NCBI GenBank assembly: GCA_028684405.1
Contig: JAQUGA010000142.1
Span: 1 to 6,605 of the forward strand
Length of the DNA: 6,605 nt
Direction of reading: 5' to 3'
Source: Bacteroidales bacterium
GTDB taxonomy: Bacteria; Bacteroidota; Bacteroidia; Bacteroidales; WCHB1-69
Under the pieces are notes generated by a model. It was not told the DNA's origin and ran no database searches. It saw nothing but the letters and a program-made list of their open reading frames with translations. How positions within the stretch are numbered: position 1 is the first letter of the stretch; each line of letters opens with the position of its first letter. Made by a program: the position numbers and the translations under genes. Below are positions 1 through 6,001 of this stretch, piece by piece.

Positions 1-2
1 AT

Positions 3-413
3 CTAATTCGTGAAAGCAGTATTGAATTCCGTTTGGAAAATTACACATTGGCTTTGCAGTACTATTTTAAGGCGGATTCTCTTTTTGAAGGACACAAACT
101 CGATAAAAATGGGGTGCGTCGAAGTTCAATTAGTTCATTCTTTTATCAGTCCATAGAAAACAACCCCATTTTTGCAACATTAAGTAATTCTACTTTATAC
201 CAAAAACCAGAATATGCCTTTGAATTATTAGAATTGTTGAAAAAACGTGGTATCGCATCTTCTAAAACAAGAATCATTCAAAAACAATTGGCTTCTTTTC
301 TGAAAAATCGTGATAAAATCAGTTTTTCTAATTTATCCAAATCAGAAAGACTCAAACAATATCCTGTTCAGGGAAAATGGTATGTGTGGTTTTGGCTCTA
401 TTATTTTCTATAA
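3..413 (+). CDS. 3' end of an unrecognised protein gene (5' end outside window), TPR-like start
   Basis: The reading frame is open from the first complete codon at base 3 to a TAA at 411-413. The only early start-like codon is a TTG at 33, with the frame still open before it, so this is most likely the tail of a longer gene. The visible 136 residues begin with a segment (around LENYTLALQYYFKADSLF) that resembles one TPR helix pair. A Lys/Ser-rich helical stretch follows, and the protein ends in a very aromatic tail, GKWYVWFWLYYFL. That tail is hydrophobic but only about 11 residues long, short for a membrane span, and it stops abruptly. I do not recognise the family. The text just before the tail (YPVQGKWYV) faintly recalls the 'PGxGKxYxG' motif of small Bacteroidota membrane modules, so a natural truncation or a frameshift near base 385 is possible. 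It converges on pruA across a shared terminator. Confidence 0.6.
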   Translation, partial: LIRESSIEFRLENYTLALQYYFKADSLFEGHKLDKNGVRRSSISSFFYQSIENNPIFATLSNSTLYQKPEYAFELLELLKKRGIASSKTRIIQKQLASFLKNRDKISFSNLSKSERLKQYPVQGKWYVWFWLYYFL

Positions 414-474
414 TTTAAAAAGTCATTCCTTTTTCTTTCATAAAAACATTGAGTTTTCTTGTTAATCTCAAAAC

Positions 475-506
475 AAAAAGGGACAATGCATGCATTCTCC
501 CTTTTT
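475..506. terminator. Symmetrical hairpin, likely bidirectional terminator between convergent genes
   Basis: AAAAAGGGA (475-483) pairs with TCCCTTTTT (498-506). The loop between them is itself a perfect 12-bp palindrome, AATGCATGCATT (485-496), so the whole 32 bases are an inverted repeat broken only by a C/C mismatch (484/497). The plus strand ends in a run of six T (502-507). The minus strand reads TTTTTGTTTT after the stem. Both flanking genes converge here: the upstream gene stops at 413 and pruA stops at 527. This is what an intrinsic terminator serving both strands should look like. Confidence 0.8.
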
Positions 507-526
507 TAAATTCTAGAATCAGATTT

Positions 527-2152
527 TTATTTCATAAAATCATAAACAAAATCTGTAGGTGCATTAAATGTTTCTTTAATCGTTCTTGGGCTGACCCAGC
601 GAATCAGATTTAAAGGACCACCTGCTTTATCATTGGTACCTGAAGCTCTTGCTCCACCAAAAGGTTGCATTCCAACCACTGCTCCGGTCGGTTTGTCGTT
701 GATGTAGAAGTTTCCAGCAGCGTGGCGTAGTTTATCGGTAGCTTTGATAACAGCGTATTTTTCCGTTGCAAAAATAGCTCCTGTTAATGCGTAAGGTGAA
801 GTTCTGTCGCATAAATCCAAGGTTGCTTCATAATCTTCATCTTTATAAACATAAATGGTAACAATAGGTCCAAAAATTTCTTCTTTCATGCTTACGAAAT
901 CAGGATTGGTTGTGACAATAATTGTAGGCTCAACAAAGTAACCCACTGATTTATCGCCATTTCCGCCAAGAATGATTTCGCATTCGGATGATTTTTTAGC
1001 TAAATTAATGTAAGACATACAGTTGTCGAATGATTTCTCATCGATCACCGCATTTACAAAATTGGTAAAGTCAGTTACAGGTCCCATTTTGATGCGACTT
1101 CCTTGTTCTAGCAAGTATCCTTTAATTTCATTCCAAAGTGATTTTGGAATATAGCTGCGAGAAGAAGCGGAGCATTTTTGTCCTTGATATTCAAACGATC
1201 CCATTGTTATTGCTGTTGCTACTTGAAGTGGATTGGCAGAAGAGTGTGCAAAAATAAAGTCTTTTCCTCCTGTTTCTCCAACAATTTTTGGATACGATTT
1301 GAATTCGGATAAGTTTTCACCTACTGTTTTCCATAAGTGATTAAAAGTACCGCTGGATCCTGTAAAATGGATTCCTGCTAGATCTTTATGTTTTAATGCA
1401 ACACCGCCAACAGTAGCGCCAGGTCCGGGAAGGAAATTGATTACGCCGTCGGGCATGCCTGCTTCTTTGTAGATTTTCATCAACAAATAGTTGGATAAAA
1501 CAGAAGTTTGAGCGGGTTTCCAAATGGTTGTATTTCCCATTAAAACAACTGACATATTAAGATTGGAAGCAATGGCTGTAAAATTAAATGGCGAAATGGT
1601 GAAAACAAAACCTTCAAGAGGACGATATTCAACTCTGTTTATTTGTCCGAAAGTAGATTTTGGTTGATCTGCATAAACTTTAGAAGCATAATAAGCATTG
1701 TATCTTAAAAAATCAACGGTTTCGCAAGTTGAATCAATTTCTGCTTGGTGTGGGTTTTTGCTTTGTCCCAACATTGTGGTTGCTAAAATTTCATAGCGAT
1801 ATTTTGTAGCAATAAGGTCAGCCACTTTTAGAATGATGGAAGAACGGTCAACCCACGACATGTTTTCCCACTCTTTTTTTGCTTCAAGTGCTGCTTTTAT
1901 GGCTGCATTAACTTCCACTTCACTCGCTAAATGACAGCGTCCAATAACGTGTTGGTGGTCATGCGGCATGACTACATTTTTGATGTTGCCAGTTTTTACC
2001 TCTTTTCCGCCAATAATCAAAGGTATCTCTACCACTTGTTCCATTTGGCGTTTCAATGCAGCTTCGAGCAATGCTCGTTCGGTTGAGCCTTTGGCAAACT
2101 TTAATACGGGCTCATTTTGAGGATTGGGGAATGAAAAAATTGCGTTATTCAT
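527..2152 (-). CDS. pruA: L-glutamate gamma-semialdehyde (1-pyrroline-5-carboxylate) dehydrogenase
   Basis: This enzyme oxidises L-glutamate 5-semialdehyde (in equilibrium with pyrroline-5-carboxylate) to glutamate with NAD+. It is the second step of proline breakdown and acts in the cytoplasm. The 541 residues match the stand-alone P5C dehydrogenase type (human ALDH4A1-like), not the long bifunctional PutA. Visible aldehyde dehydrogenase signatures are SPFNF with the oxyanion Asn at 190, WKPA with the NAD-contacting Lys 212, FTGS at 263-266, GETGGKD with the general base Glu 293, GQKCSASSR with the nucleophile Cys 327, EEIFGP at 424-429 and PFGG at 497-500. All expected catalytic residues are present and the length is full. 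The ATG at 2152 follows an A/T-rich leader without a Shine-Dalgarno sequence. The gene stands alone on the minus strand, and proline dehydrogenase is not in the window. A TATCTTTG box about 56 bp upstream is its likely promoter. Family assignment is firm; substrate is inferred from the close P5CDH-type motifs. Confidence 0.95.
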   Translation of the reverse strand: MNNAIFSFPNPQNEPVLKFAKGSTERALLEAALKRQMEQVVEIPLIIGGKEVKTGNIKNVVMPHDHQHVIGRCHLASEVEVNAAIKAALEAKKEWENMSWVDRSSIILKVADLIATKYRYEILATTMLGQSKNPHQAEIDSTCETVDFLRYNAYYASKVYADQPKSTFGQINRVEYRPLEGFVFTISPFNFTAIASNLNMSVVLMGNTTIWKPAQTSVLSNYLLMKIYKEAGMPDGVINFLPGPGATVGGVALKHKDLAGIHFTGSSGTFNHLWKTVGENLSEFKSYPKIVGETGGKDFIFAHSSANPLQVATAITMGSFEYQGQKCSASSRSYIPKSLWNEIKGYLLEQGSRIKMGPVTDFTNFVNAVIDEKSFDNCMSYINLAKKSSECEIILGGNGDKSVGYFVEPTIIVTTNPDFVSMKEEIFGPIVTIYVYKDEDYEATLDLCDRTSPYALTGAIFATEKYAVIKATDKLRHAAGNFYINDKPTGAVVGMQPFGGARASGTNDKAGGPLNLIRWVSPRTIKETFNAPTDFVYDFMK

Positions 2153-2207
2153 ATTTATTGTAATTTAGTTTATCAAATAGCGCGTTGCAAATAATACAAC
2201 TGGATAG

Positions 2208-2215
2208 CAAAGATA
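2208..2215 (-). promoter_or_regulatory. Candidate -7 promoter box for pruA (TATCTTTG)
   Basis: On the minus strand this reads TATCTTTG, an exact fit to the Bacteroidota -7 consensus TAnnTTTG. Transcription would begin near 2201, giving a leader of about 50 nt to the pruA ATG. The matching -33 TTTG is not at the usual spacing: the nearest TTTG, at 2247-2244, is 28 bp away instead of about 20. The call therefore rests on the -7 box and its position. Confidence 0.5.
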
Positions 2216-2430
2216 ATATTTTTTAATTTCGTTCACGGGTAATCAAAAATATTATTATGAAATTTTAGTTATTTCAAGGGTGAACATTTTTTTTGCCTCC
2301 AAGGATAGTTGTGGTTCTCGAGCATGTTAGAAGGAAATTGTATGCAAATATGGTTTGTCTCTCAACTAAAGAATTTGTTTTTCCAAAATATGTCTGTTTC
2401 TTGCGTTTTGAAATAAAATTTTATGGTATG

Positions 2431-2450
2431 AATTATCAACAAAGATAATT
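2431..2450. promoter_or_regulatory. 20-bp dyad (AATTATC-N6-GATAATT) in the divergent intergenic region
   Basis: Two perfect 7-bp inverted arms, 2431-2437 and 2444-2450, flank AACAAA. The right half contains a second minus-strand TATCTTTG (2447-2440), identical to the box closer to pruA; the two copies share ten bases, CAAAGATAAT. The site could be an operator, or a distal pruA promoter with a leader of about 280 nt. AT-rich DNA produces such dyads by chance fairly often, so confidence is low. The rest of 2153-2551 holds no ORF of note and no RNA gene that I can recognise. Confidence 0.3.
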
Positions 2451-2536
2451 TCCATTTATTCAGACACTTAGGATAGGTATTAACATCCGGAAAAAAGATA
2501 TAGAGAAAGGGAAATACATATCTAAATAAAAAACGC

Positions 2537-2544
2537 TAAATTCG
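2537..2544 (+). promoter_or_regulatory. Candidate -7 promoter box for the TPR-PD40 gene (TAAATTCG)
   Basis: TAAATTCG differs from the Bacteroidota consensus TAnnTTTG at one base. It would place the transcription start at about 2550-2552, right at the first ATG (2552) of the next gene. That favours the second in-frame ATG at 2570, which would then have a leader of about 19 nt. No clear -33 TTTG lies at the proper distance. Confidence 0.35.
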
Positions 2545-2551
2545 CACTTGG

Positions 2552-4405
2552 ATGTATAAAATAAAAAAAATGCAAAAAATTATTGTTTTTCTGGTTATAT
2601 CTATGTTTTTAGGAGGCTTACAAGCTCAAACTGGTAATCGGAAGCAACCCAAAGGCGATCGTGATAAAGCCATCGAATTATATAAAGTTGGGAATTTTTA
2701 TGGAGCCATTGTAGAACTTGAACGTTTGGTTGTTTCAGAGCCCAATGATCTAACTTTCAAGGCTTTGTTGGGTTATGCTTATTTGAATACCAACATTGAT
2801 AAAACAAAAGCCATTGAGCTCTTTGAAGCCATTATAAAAGATTCTAAATCCGATTATTATTCCCATTATGACTTAGGACGTGCTTATATGATGGATTATC
2901 GATTTGATGATGCCATTGAGCAATTTAAGCTTTTTTCAGCCAAACTAAAAGGAAGTGAAAAAGATTTGCCCATCCCTACATCCCGAATTATTGAAATGTG
3001 TGAATATGGCAAAATAGCTCTAAAAAATCCAGCCAATGTAACCATACAAAACATTGGTGTTGAGATTAATTCTGAATATCCCGACTACAATGCCTTTGTT
3101 GATGAGTCTGAAACTGTCTTGTTGTTTACGTCTAGAAGAAAAGGAAATATTGGGAATTTTCAGGATACAGATGGTTTATTAACGGCTGATGTTTTCATGA
3201 GTACAGCATGGGAGGATGTGTGGTTAAAACCCCGCCGAATGACCTCTGTCGTTAATACTTATTTGATAGAGGAGAGTGTTGGTATGTCTGCAGATGGTGA
3301 AGATTTGCTCATATATGTGTACAATGAAAACGGTATAGATGATGTTTTTATATCTTCAAAAAAGGGACGTCATTATAAAAAATCTGAATATTTAATGATA
3401 AATTCAAAATATGAAGAGTCTAGTGCTGCCATGTCGCCCGATAAAAGATATATAATTATATCCTCTAAAAGACCTGGAGGTTTTGGAGGTAGTGATTTGT
3501 ATATATCCAAAAAACTTCCGAATGATTCATGGTCTGAACCTCGAAATTTAGGCCCTACTATTAATACGGAATATGATGAAGATTTTCCTAGTTTTTCGCC
3601 ATGTGCCACCAAGCTTTATTTTGCATCCAAGGGTCACCAGGGCATGGGAGGATATGATTTGTTTAAAAGCGATATCGATTTGCCTACTTCAAGCTTTTCT
3701 GTTCCCCAAAACTTGAAATACCCGATTAATACCCCCGATGATAATAAAACAATATCATTCACCCGTTCTGGAAGATATGCTTATATTGCCGATTTGAGAA
3801 AAGAAGGACACGGGAATTTGGATATTTATAAAGTTATTTTCCATGATATTCCGGCTCCATATGTTACCTATGCAGGAAACATTTTCGATAAAGATTCTGT
3901 AGATATATATGAAGCTCAGCGACTTGCCATTGATAAAACAAAGGCCCAAATTGCTCAATTTGAAAATGATATTATTAAGGAGCAAAAAACCATTGAAAGC
4001 ATGAGGGGTAAAATTGAAGATGTTAGAACCGATTCAAGCGCTCTTGGTGTTAAGAAACTAACGGCATACGAACGCTTATTGTTAGAATCTGAAAACAATG
4101 TTATTCAAATTAAAGAAGTGGATATACCAAATGCTAGAAAAAAACTTCAAGAGTTTGAAGAGGAGATTGTTGTGAAAATTAATTTGATAGATCCGAAAAC
4201 AAAAAAAACAATATCTGTTTTTACACCTCACAAACAAACTGGAGAATTTGCCATAATTGCACAACCAGGAATATATATATTATCAGTTGTGTCAAATAAA
4301 TTTAAAACCTGGGAAACAGAATTTGAGATTCCTGAGCGAGAACCGGCTGCCGATCCATATATGTTTGACATACACATAGAAAAGCCCGCTCCTAAGAAGA
4401 GATAA
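2552..4405 (+). CDS. Exported TPR-PD40 (beta-propeller) protein with coiled-coil-interrupted C-terminal beta domain
   Basis: The protein starts with a signal peptide (basic MYKIKKMQK, hydrophobic core 10-23, probable cleavage after Ala 25 in LQA/QTG), so it acts in the periplasm or at the envelope. TPR-like helical repeats follow at about 36-133. Five PD40/WD40-like blades sit at about 175-195, 239-268, 287-319, 341-373 and 396-428; the clearest are SPDKRYIIISSKRPGGFGGSDLY and its neighbour ending GGYDLF. A beta strand at 437-447 leads into a charged coiled-coil hairpin (about 452-538) and then strands ending near 595 that resemble a carboxypeptidase-regulatory-like fold. TPR-PD40-CRD order is known from Bacteroidota envelope proteins such as PorE of the type IX secretion system, but those end in a peptidoglycan-binding OmpA domain, which is missing here. 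No type IX C-terminal sorting domain is visible. The start may be Met 7 (base 2570) instead of Met 1. Exact role unknown; a scaffold or envelope-associated function is inferred. Confidence 0.85.
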   Translation: MYKIKKMQKIIVFLVISMFLGGLQAQTGNRKQPKGDRDKAIELYKVGNFYGAIVELERLVVSEPNDLTFKALLGYAYLNTNIDKTKAIELFEAIIKDSKSDYYSHYDLGRAYMMDYRFDDAIEQFKLFSAKLKGSEKDLPIPTSRIIEMCEYGKIALKNPANVTIQNIGVEINSEYPDYNAFVDESETVLLFTSRRKGNIGNFQDTDGLLTADVFMSTAWEDVWLKPRRMTSVVNTYLIEESVGMSADGEDLLIYVYNENGIDDVFISSKKGRHYKKSEYLMINSKYEESSAAMSPDKRYIIISSKRPGGFGGSDLYISKKLPNDSWSEPRNLGPTINTEYDEDFPSFSPCATKLYFASKGHQGMGGYDLFKSDIDLPTSSFSVPQNLKYPINTPDDNKTISFTRSGRYAYIADLRKEGHGNLDIYKVIFHDIPAPYVTYAGNIFDKDSVDIYEAQRLAIDKTKAQIAQFENDIIKEQKTIESMRGKIEDVRTDSSALGVKKLTAYERLLLESENNVIQIKEVDIPNARKKLQEFEEEIVVKINLIDPKTKKTISVFTPHKQTGEFAIIAQPGIYILSVVSNKFKTWETEFEIPEREPAADPYMFDIHIEKPAPKKR

Positions 4406-4426
4406 ACTGCCTTTTTATTTAACTTA

Positions 4427-4454
4427 GCATTTGGGAAACATTTTGTTCAAATGC
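4427..4454. promoter_or_regulatory. Perfect dyad GCATTTG-N14-CAAATGC upstream of the exonuclease gene
   Basis: The 7-bp arms at 4427-4433 and 4448-4454 are exact inverted copies, with arm centres 21 bp apart, about two helical turns. The right arm ends 15 bases before the ATG and is followed by ten A residues. As RNA it could form a hairpin of about nine pairs counting two G-U pairs. No T-run follows, so it is not a standard terminator. The left arm sits in TTAGCATTTG, which resembles a TAnnTTTG box with one extra base. An operator for the exonuclease/FAH transcript, or a leader hairpin, are both possible. Confidence 0.35.
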
Positions 4455-4469
4455 AAAAAAAAAACAATT

Positions 4470-5282
4470 ATGAAACTGAATTTACAAAATCCACTCGCTT
4501 TTTTCGACCTTGAAACTACTGGAATGAATGTAGTAAAAGATCGCATTGTTGAAATTTGTATTATTAAAATAATGCCTGATGGTTCAAGTGTCACAAAACA
4601 TGATTTGATTAATCCGACGATTCCCATTCCTAAAGAGGTGACAGAAATCCATGGAATTAGTGATAAAGATGTGGTCGACAAACCCACTTTTGCTCAAGTG
4701 GCACAAGATTACTCCAGTTTTATAGAAAAGTGCGACATGGCGGGTTTTAATTCCAATAAATTTGATGTGCCTCTCCTTGCCGAAGAGTTTGCTCGAGTTG
4801 GAATTGATTTTGAAATTAAAGGACGCCGGTTTATTGATATTCAGAATATTTTCCATAAAATGGAACCCAGAAATTTATCCGCTGCTTATAAGTTTTATTG
4901 CAACAAAGATCTGGAAAATGCCCATACTGCTGAAGCTGATGCTCGAGCAACATATGAAATTATGCTTGCTCAAATTCAACGCTATCAGGATGTAGATTAC
5001 AAAGATAAAGATGGAAAAATAAGCAAACCCGTTCAAAATGATGTGAAAAAACTAAGTGAATTTTCGTTTTATAATAAAAATGCAGATTTGGTTGGGCAAA
5101 TTGTTTTTGATAAAAACAACGTCGAAGTTTTTAATTTTGGCAAAAACAAAGGAAAATCCGTTGAATCTGTTTTTAAAGCGGAACCTCAGTACTATGATTG
5201 GATGATGAAATCGGATTTTCCCAATTACACCAAAAAGGTAATTACAGCCATTCGCTTGCGGGCACTTTCTACAAAACAATAA
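4470..5282 (+). CDS. DnaQ-like DEDDh 3'-5' exonuclease with ExoX-type C-terminal module
   Basis: This is a 270-residue cytoplasmic nuclease expected to remove nucleotides from DNA 3' ends using two metal ions. All three Exo motifs are intact: FFDLETTG (Asp 13, Glu 15), GFNSNKFDVPLL (Asp 99) and HTAEADA (His 152, Asp 157), which makes it the DEDDh class. The HGI motif at 61-63 is also typical. After the roughly 172-residue nuclease domain, the tail (about 220-262, FNFGKNKGKSVESV, then YYDWMMKSDFP) resembles the small C-terminal module found in exonuclease X-like proteins. It is too short and lacks partners to be the polymerase III epsilon subunit with certainty. A repair or end-trimming role is inferred. 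The frame extends upstream to a TTG at 4431, but the ATG at 4470 is preferred because it follows an A-rich leader and homology starts just after it. The next gene begins 5 bp after the stop. Confidence 0.9.
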   Translation: MKLNLQNPLAFFDLETTGMNVVKDRIVEICIIKIMPDGSSVTKHDLINPTIPIPKEVTEIHGISDKDVVDKPTFAQVAQDYSSFIEKCDMAGFNSNKFDVPLLAEEFARVGIDFEIKGRRFIDIQNIFHKMEPRNLSAAYKFYCNKDLENAHTAEADARATYEIMLAQIQRYQDVDYKDKDGKISKPVQNDVKKLSEFSFYNKNADLVGQIVFDKNNVEVFNFGKNKGKSVESVFKAEPQYYDWMMKSDFPNYTKKVITAIRLRALSTKQ

Positions 5283-5287
5283 GCTGT

Positions 5288-5887
5288 ATGAAACTGATAT
5301 GCATTGGTCCTAATTATTATGAATCAGAAAAAAAGTTTGTCTCTTCCAAAGAACTTCTCTTTTTCATGAAACCCGATACGGCACTACTGATTCGGAATCG
5401 TCCTTTTTTTATTCCTGATTTTAGTTCTGATATTCATCCTGAAATACAATTGGTTGCTAAGATTCACAAAATCGGAAGACACATTCAAGCTAAATTTGCT
5501 CATAAATATTACAATCAAATTGCCTTGGGCATCGACTTCTCGGCTCATGATTTGCTCAACCAATGCAAACAAAATGGAAATCCCTGGGAAATAGCAAAAG
5601 CCTTCGATTTTTCTGCGGCCATCAGTGAGTTTGTCTCTCTGACCGGAGATGTGCAAAATAAGACTCTAGAAATGAAACTAAATGGTGAACTTGTTCAAAA
5701 AGCAAATACCAAAGAGATGATTTTTACCGTGGATCAAATTATTGAACATGTGTCTAAATTTGTAACTCTTAAAATTGGAGATTTGATTTTTACTGGAACT
5801 CCTTCGTCTACTCCCAAAATCAATATCGGCGACCAAATTAGTGGATCTCTGGATGGGGAAGAGTTGTTTCATTTCTCTGTTAAATAG
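5288..5887 (+). CDS. Short fumarylacetoacetate hydrolase (FAH) family protein
   Basis: This is a 199-residue single-domain member of the FAH fold, whose enzymes hydrolyse, decarboxylate or isomerise 2-oxo or acylpyruvate-type substrates with a divalent metal. Visible landmarks are IHPEIQL (50-55), GIDFSAHDL with Asp 83, PWEIAKAFD with Lys 104, LNGELVQKANT (131-141), and LKIGDLIFTGTP (161-172). In most members the first motif is H-x-E-x-E and both Glu residues bind metal; here it is Glu 52 and Gln 54. The usual TARD is SAHD. Substrate cannot be told from the sequence. The frame continues upstream inside the exonuclease gene to 5198, but the ATG at 5288 is chosen because the family normally begins MKxxCxGxNY and because it lies 5 bp after the upstream stop. 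The two genes are very probably co-transcribed. Confidence 0.88.
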   Translation: MKLICIGPNYYESEKKFVSSKELLFFMKPDTALLIRNRPFFIPDFSSDIHPEIQLVAKIHKIGRHIQAKFAHKYYNQIALGIDFSAHDLLNQCKQNGNPWEIAKAFDFSAAISEFVSLTGDVQNKTLEMKLNGELVQKANTKEMIFTVDQIIEHVSKFVTLKIGDLIFTGTPSSTPKINIGDQISGSLDGEELFHFSVK

Positions 5888-5892
5888 CGCTT

Positions 5893-5940
5893 GGCAGTGA
5901 TATTGAAAAAAACTGCCCACTTCCAAATATTGTATTTTTT
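5893..5940 (+). terminator. Possible weak terminator after the exonuclease/FAH operon
   Basis: GGCAGT (5893-5898) and ACTGCC (5912-5917) form a six-pair stem with a 13-base loop, starting 6 bp after the FAH stop codon. A run of six T follows only at 5935-5940, 17 bases after the stem, which is too far for an ideal intrinsic terminator. Its place between two transcription units is right, but the structure is weak. Confidence 0.3.
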
Positions 5941-5970
5941 AAGAATTGTCAATTATTTCTCATAATTCTT
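5941..5970. repeat. Inverted repeat AAGAATT-N16-AATTCTT abutting the regulator promoter
   Basis: The arms at 5941-5947 and 5964-5970 are exact inverted copies, extendable inward by one G-T and one T-A pair. The right arm ends three bases before the -7 box at 5974, in the zone where a repressor or activator of the Crp/Fnr gene would bind. It does not look like a classic TTGAT-N4-ATCAA Fnr site. An operator role is a guess. Confidence 0.3.
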
Positions 5971-5973
5971 TGG

Positions 5974-5981
5974 TACTTTTG
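5974..5981 (+). promoter_or_regulatory. Promoter -7 box for the Crp/Fnr gene (TACTTTTG)
   Basis: TACTTTTG fits the Bacteroidota consensus TAnnTTTG exactly. Transcription would start near 5987, giving a leader of about 15 nt before the ATG at 6002. A TTG at 5946-5948 could serve as the -33 element, though the 25-bp gap is longer than usual. Confidence 0.6.
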
Positions 5982-6001
5982 TAAAAAAGAGAAAATATCT
6001 T

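Noticed and set aside
449..471. Second small hairpin TTGAG/CTCAA in the pruA 3' region
   Set aside because: Only five weak pairs with a 13-base loop; the strong hairpin at 475-506 already explains termination.
2153..2551. Possible riboswitch, small RNA or small gene in the 399-bp divergent gap
   Set aside because: No ORF with a plausible product, no conserved riboswitch core and no GC-rich structured stretch could be seen; only short dyads and promoter-like boxes.
3373..4264. Three minus-strand ORFs (79, 76 and 60 codons) opposite the TPR-PD40 gene
   Set aside because: They are antisense shadows of PD40 and coiled-coil coding sequence, with low-complexity translations and no start-region signals.
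4431..4469. Upstream TTG start adding 13 residues to the exonuclease
   Set aside because: The extension (MGNILFKCKKKTI) is read through a dyad and a poly-A leader; the ATG at 4470 fits the nuclease domain start.
4424..4856. Minus-strand ORFs of 87 and 90 codons opposite the exonuclease gene
   Set aside because: They lie antisense to a gene with intact catalytic motifs, carry no recognisable domain, and are explained by AT-rich antisense frames.
5198..5287. N-terminal 30-codon extension of the FAH gene starting inside the exonuclease gene
   Set aside because: It overlaps exonuclease coding sequence, and family similarity begins only at MKLICIGPNY, encoded from 5288.
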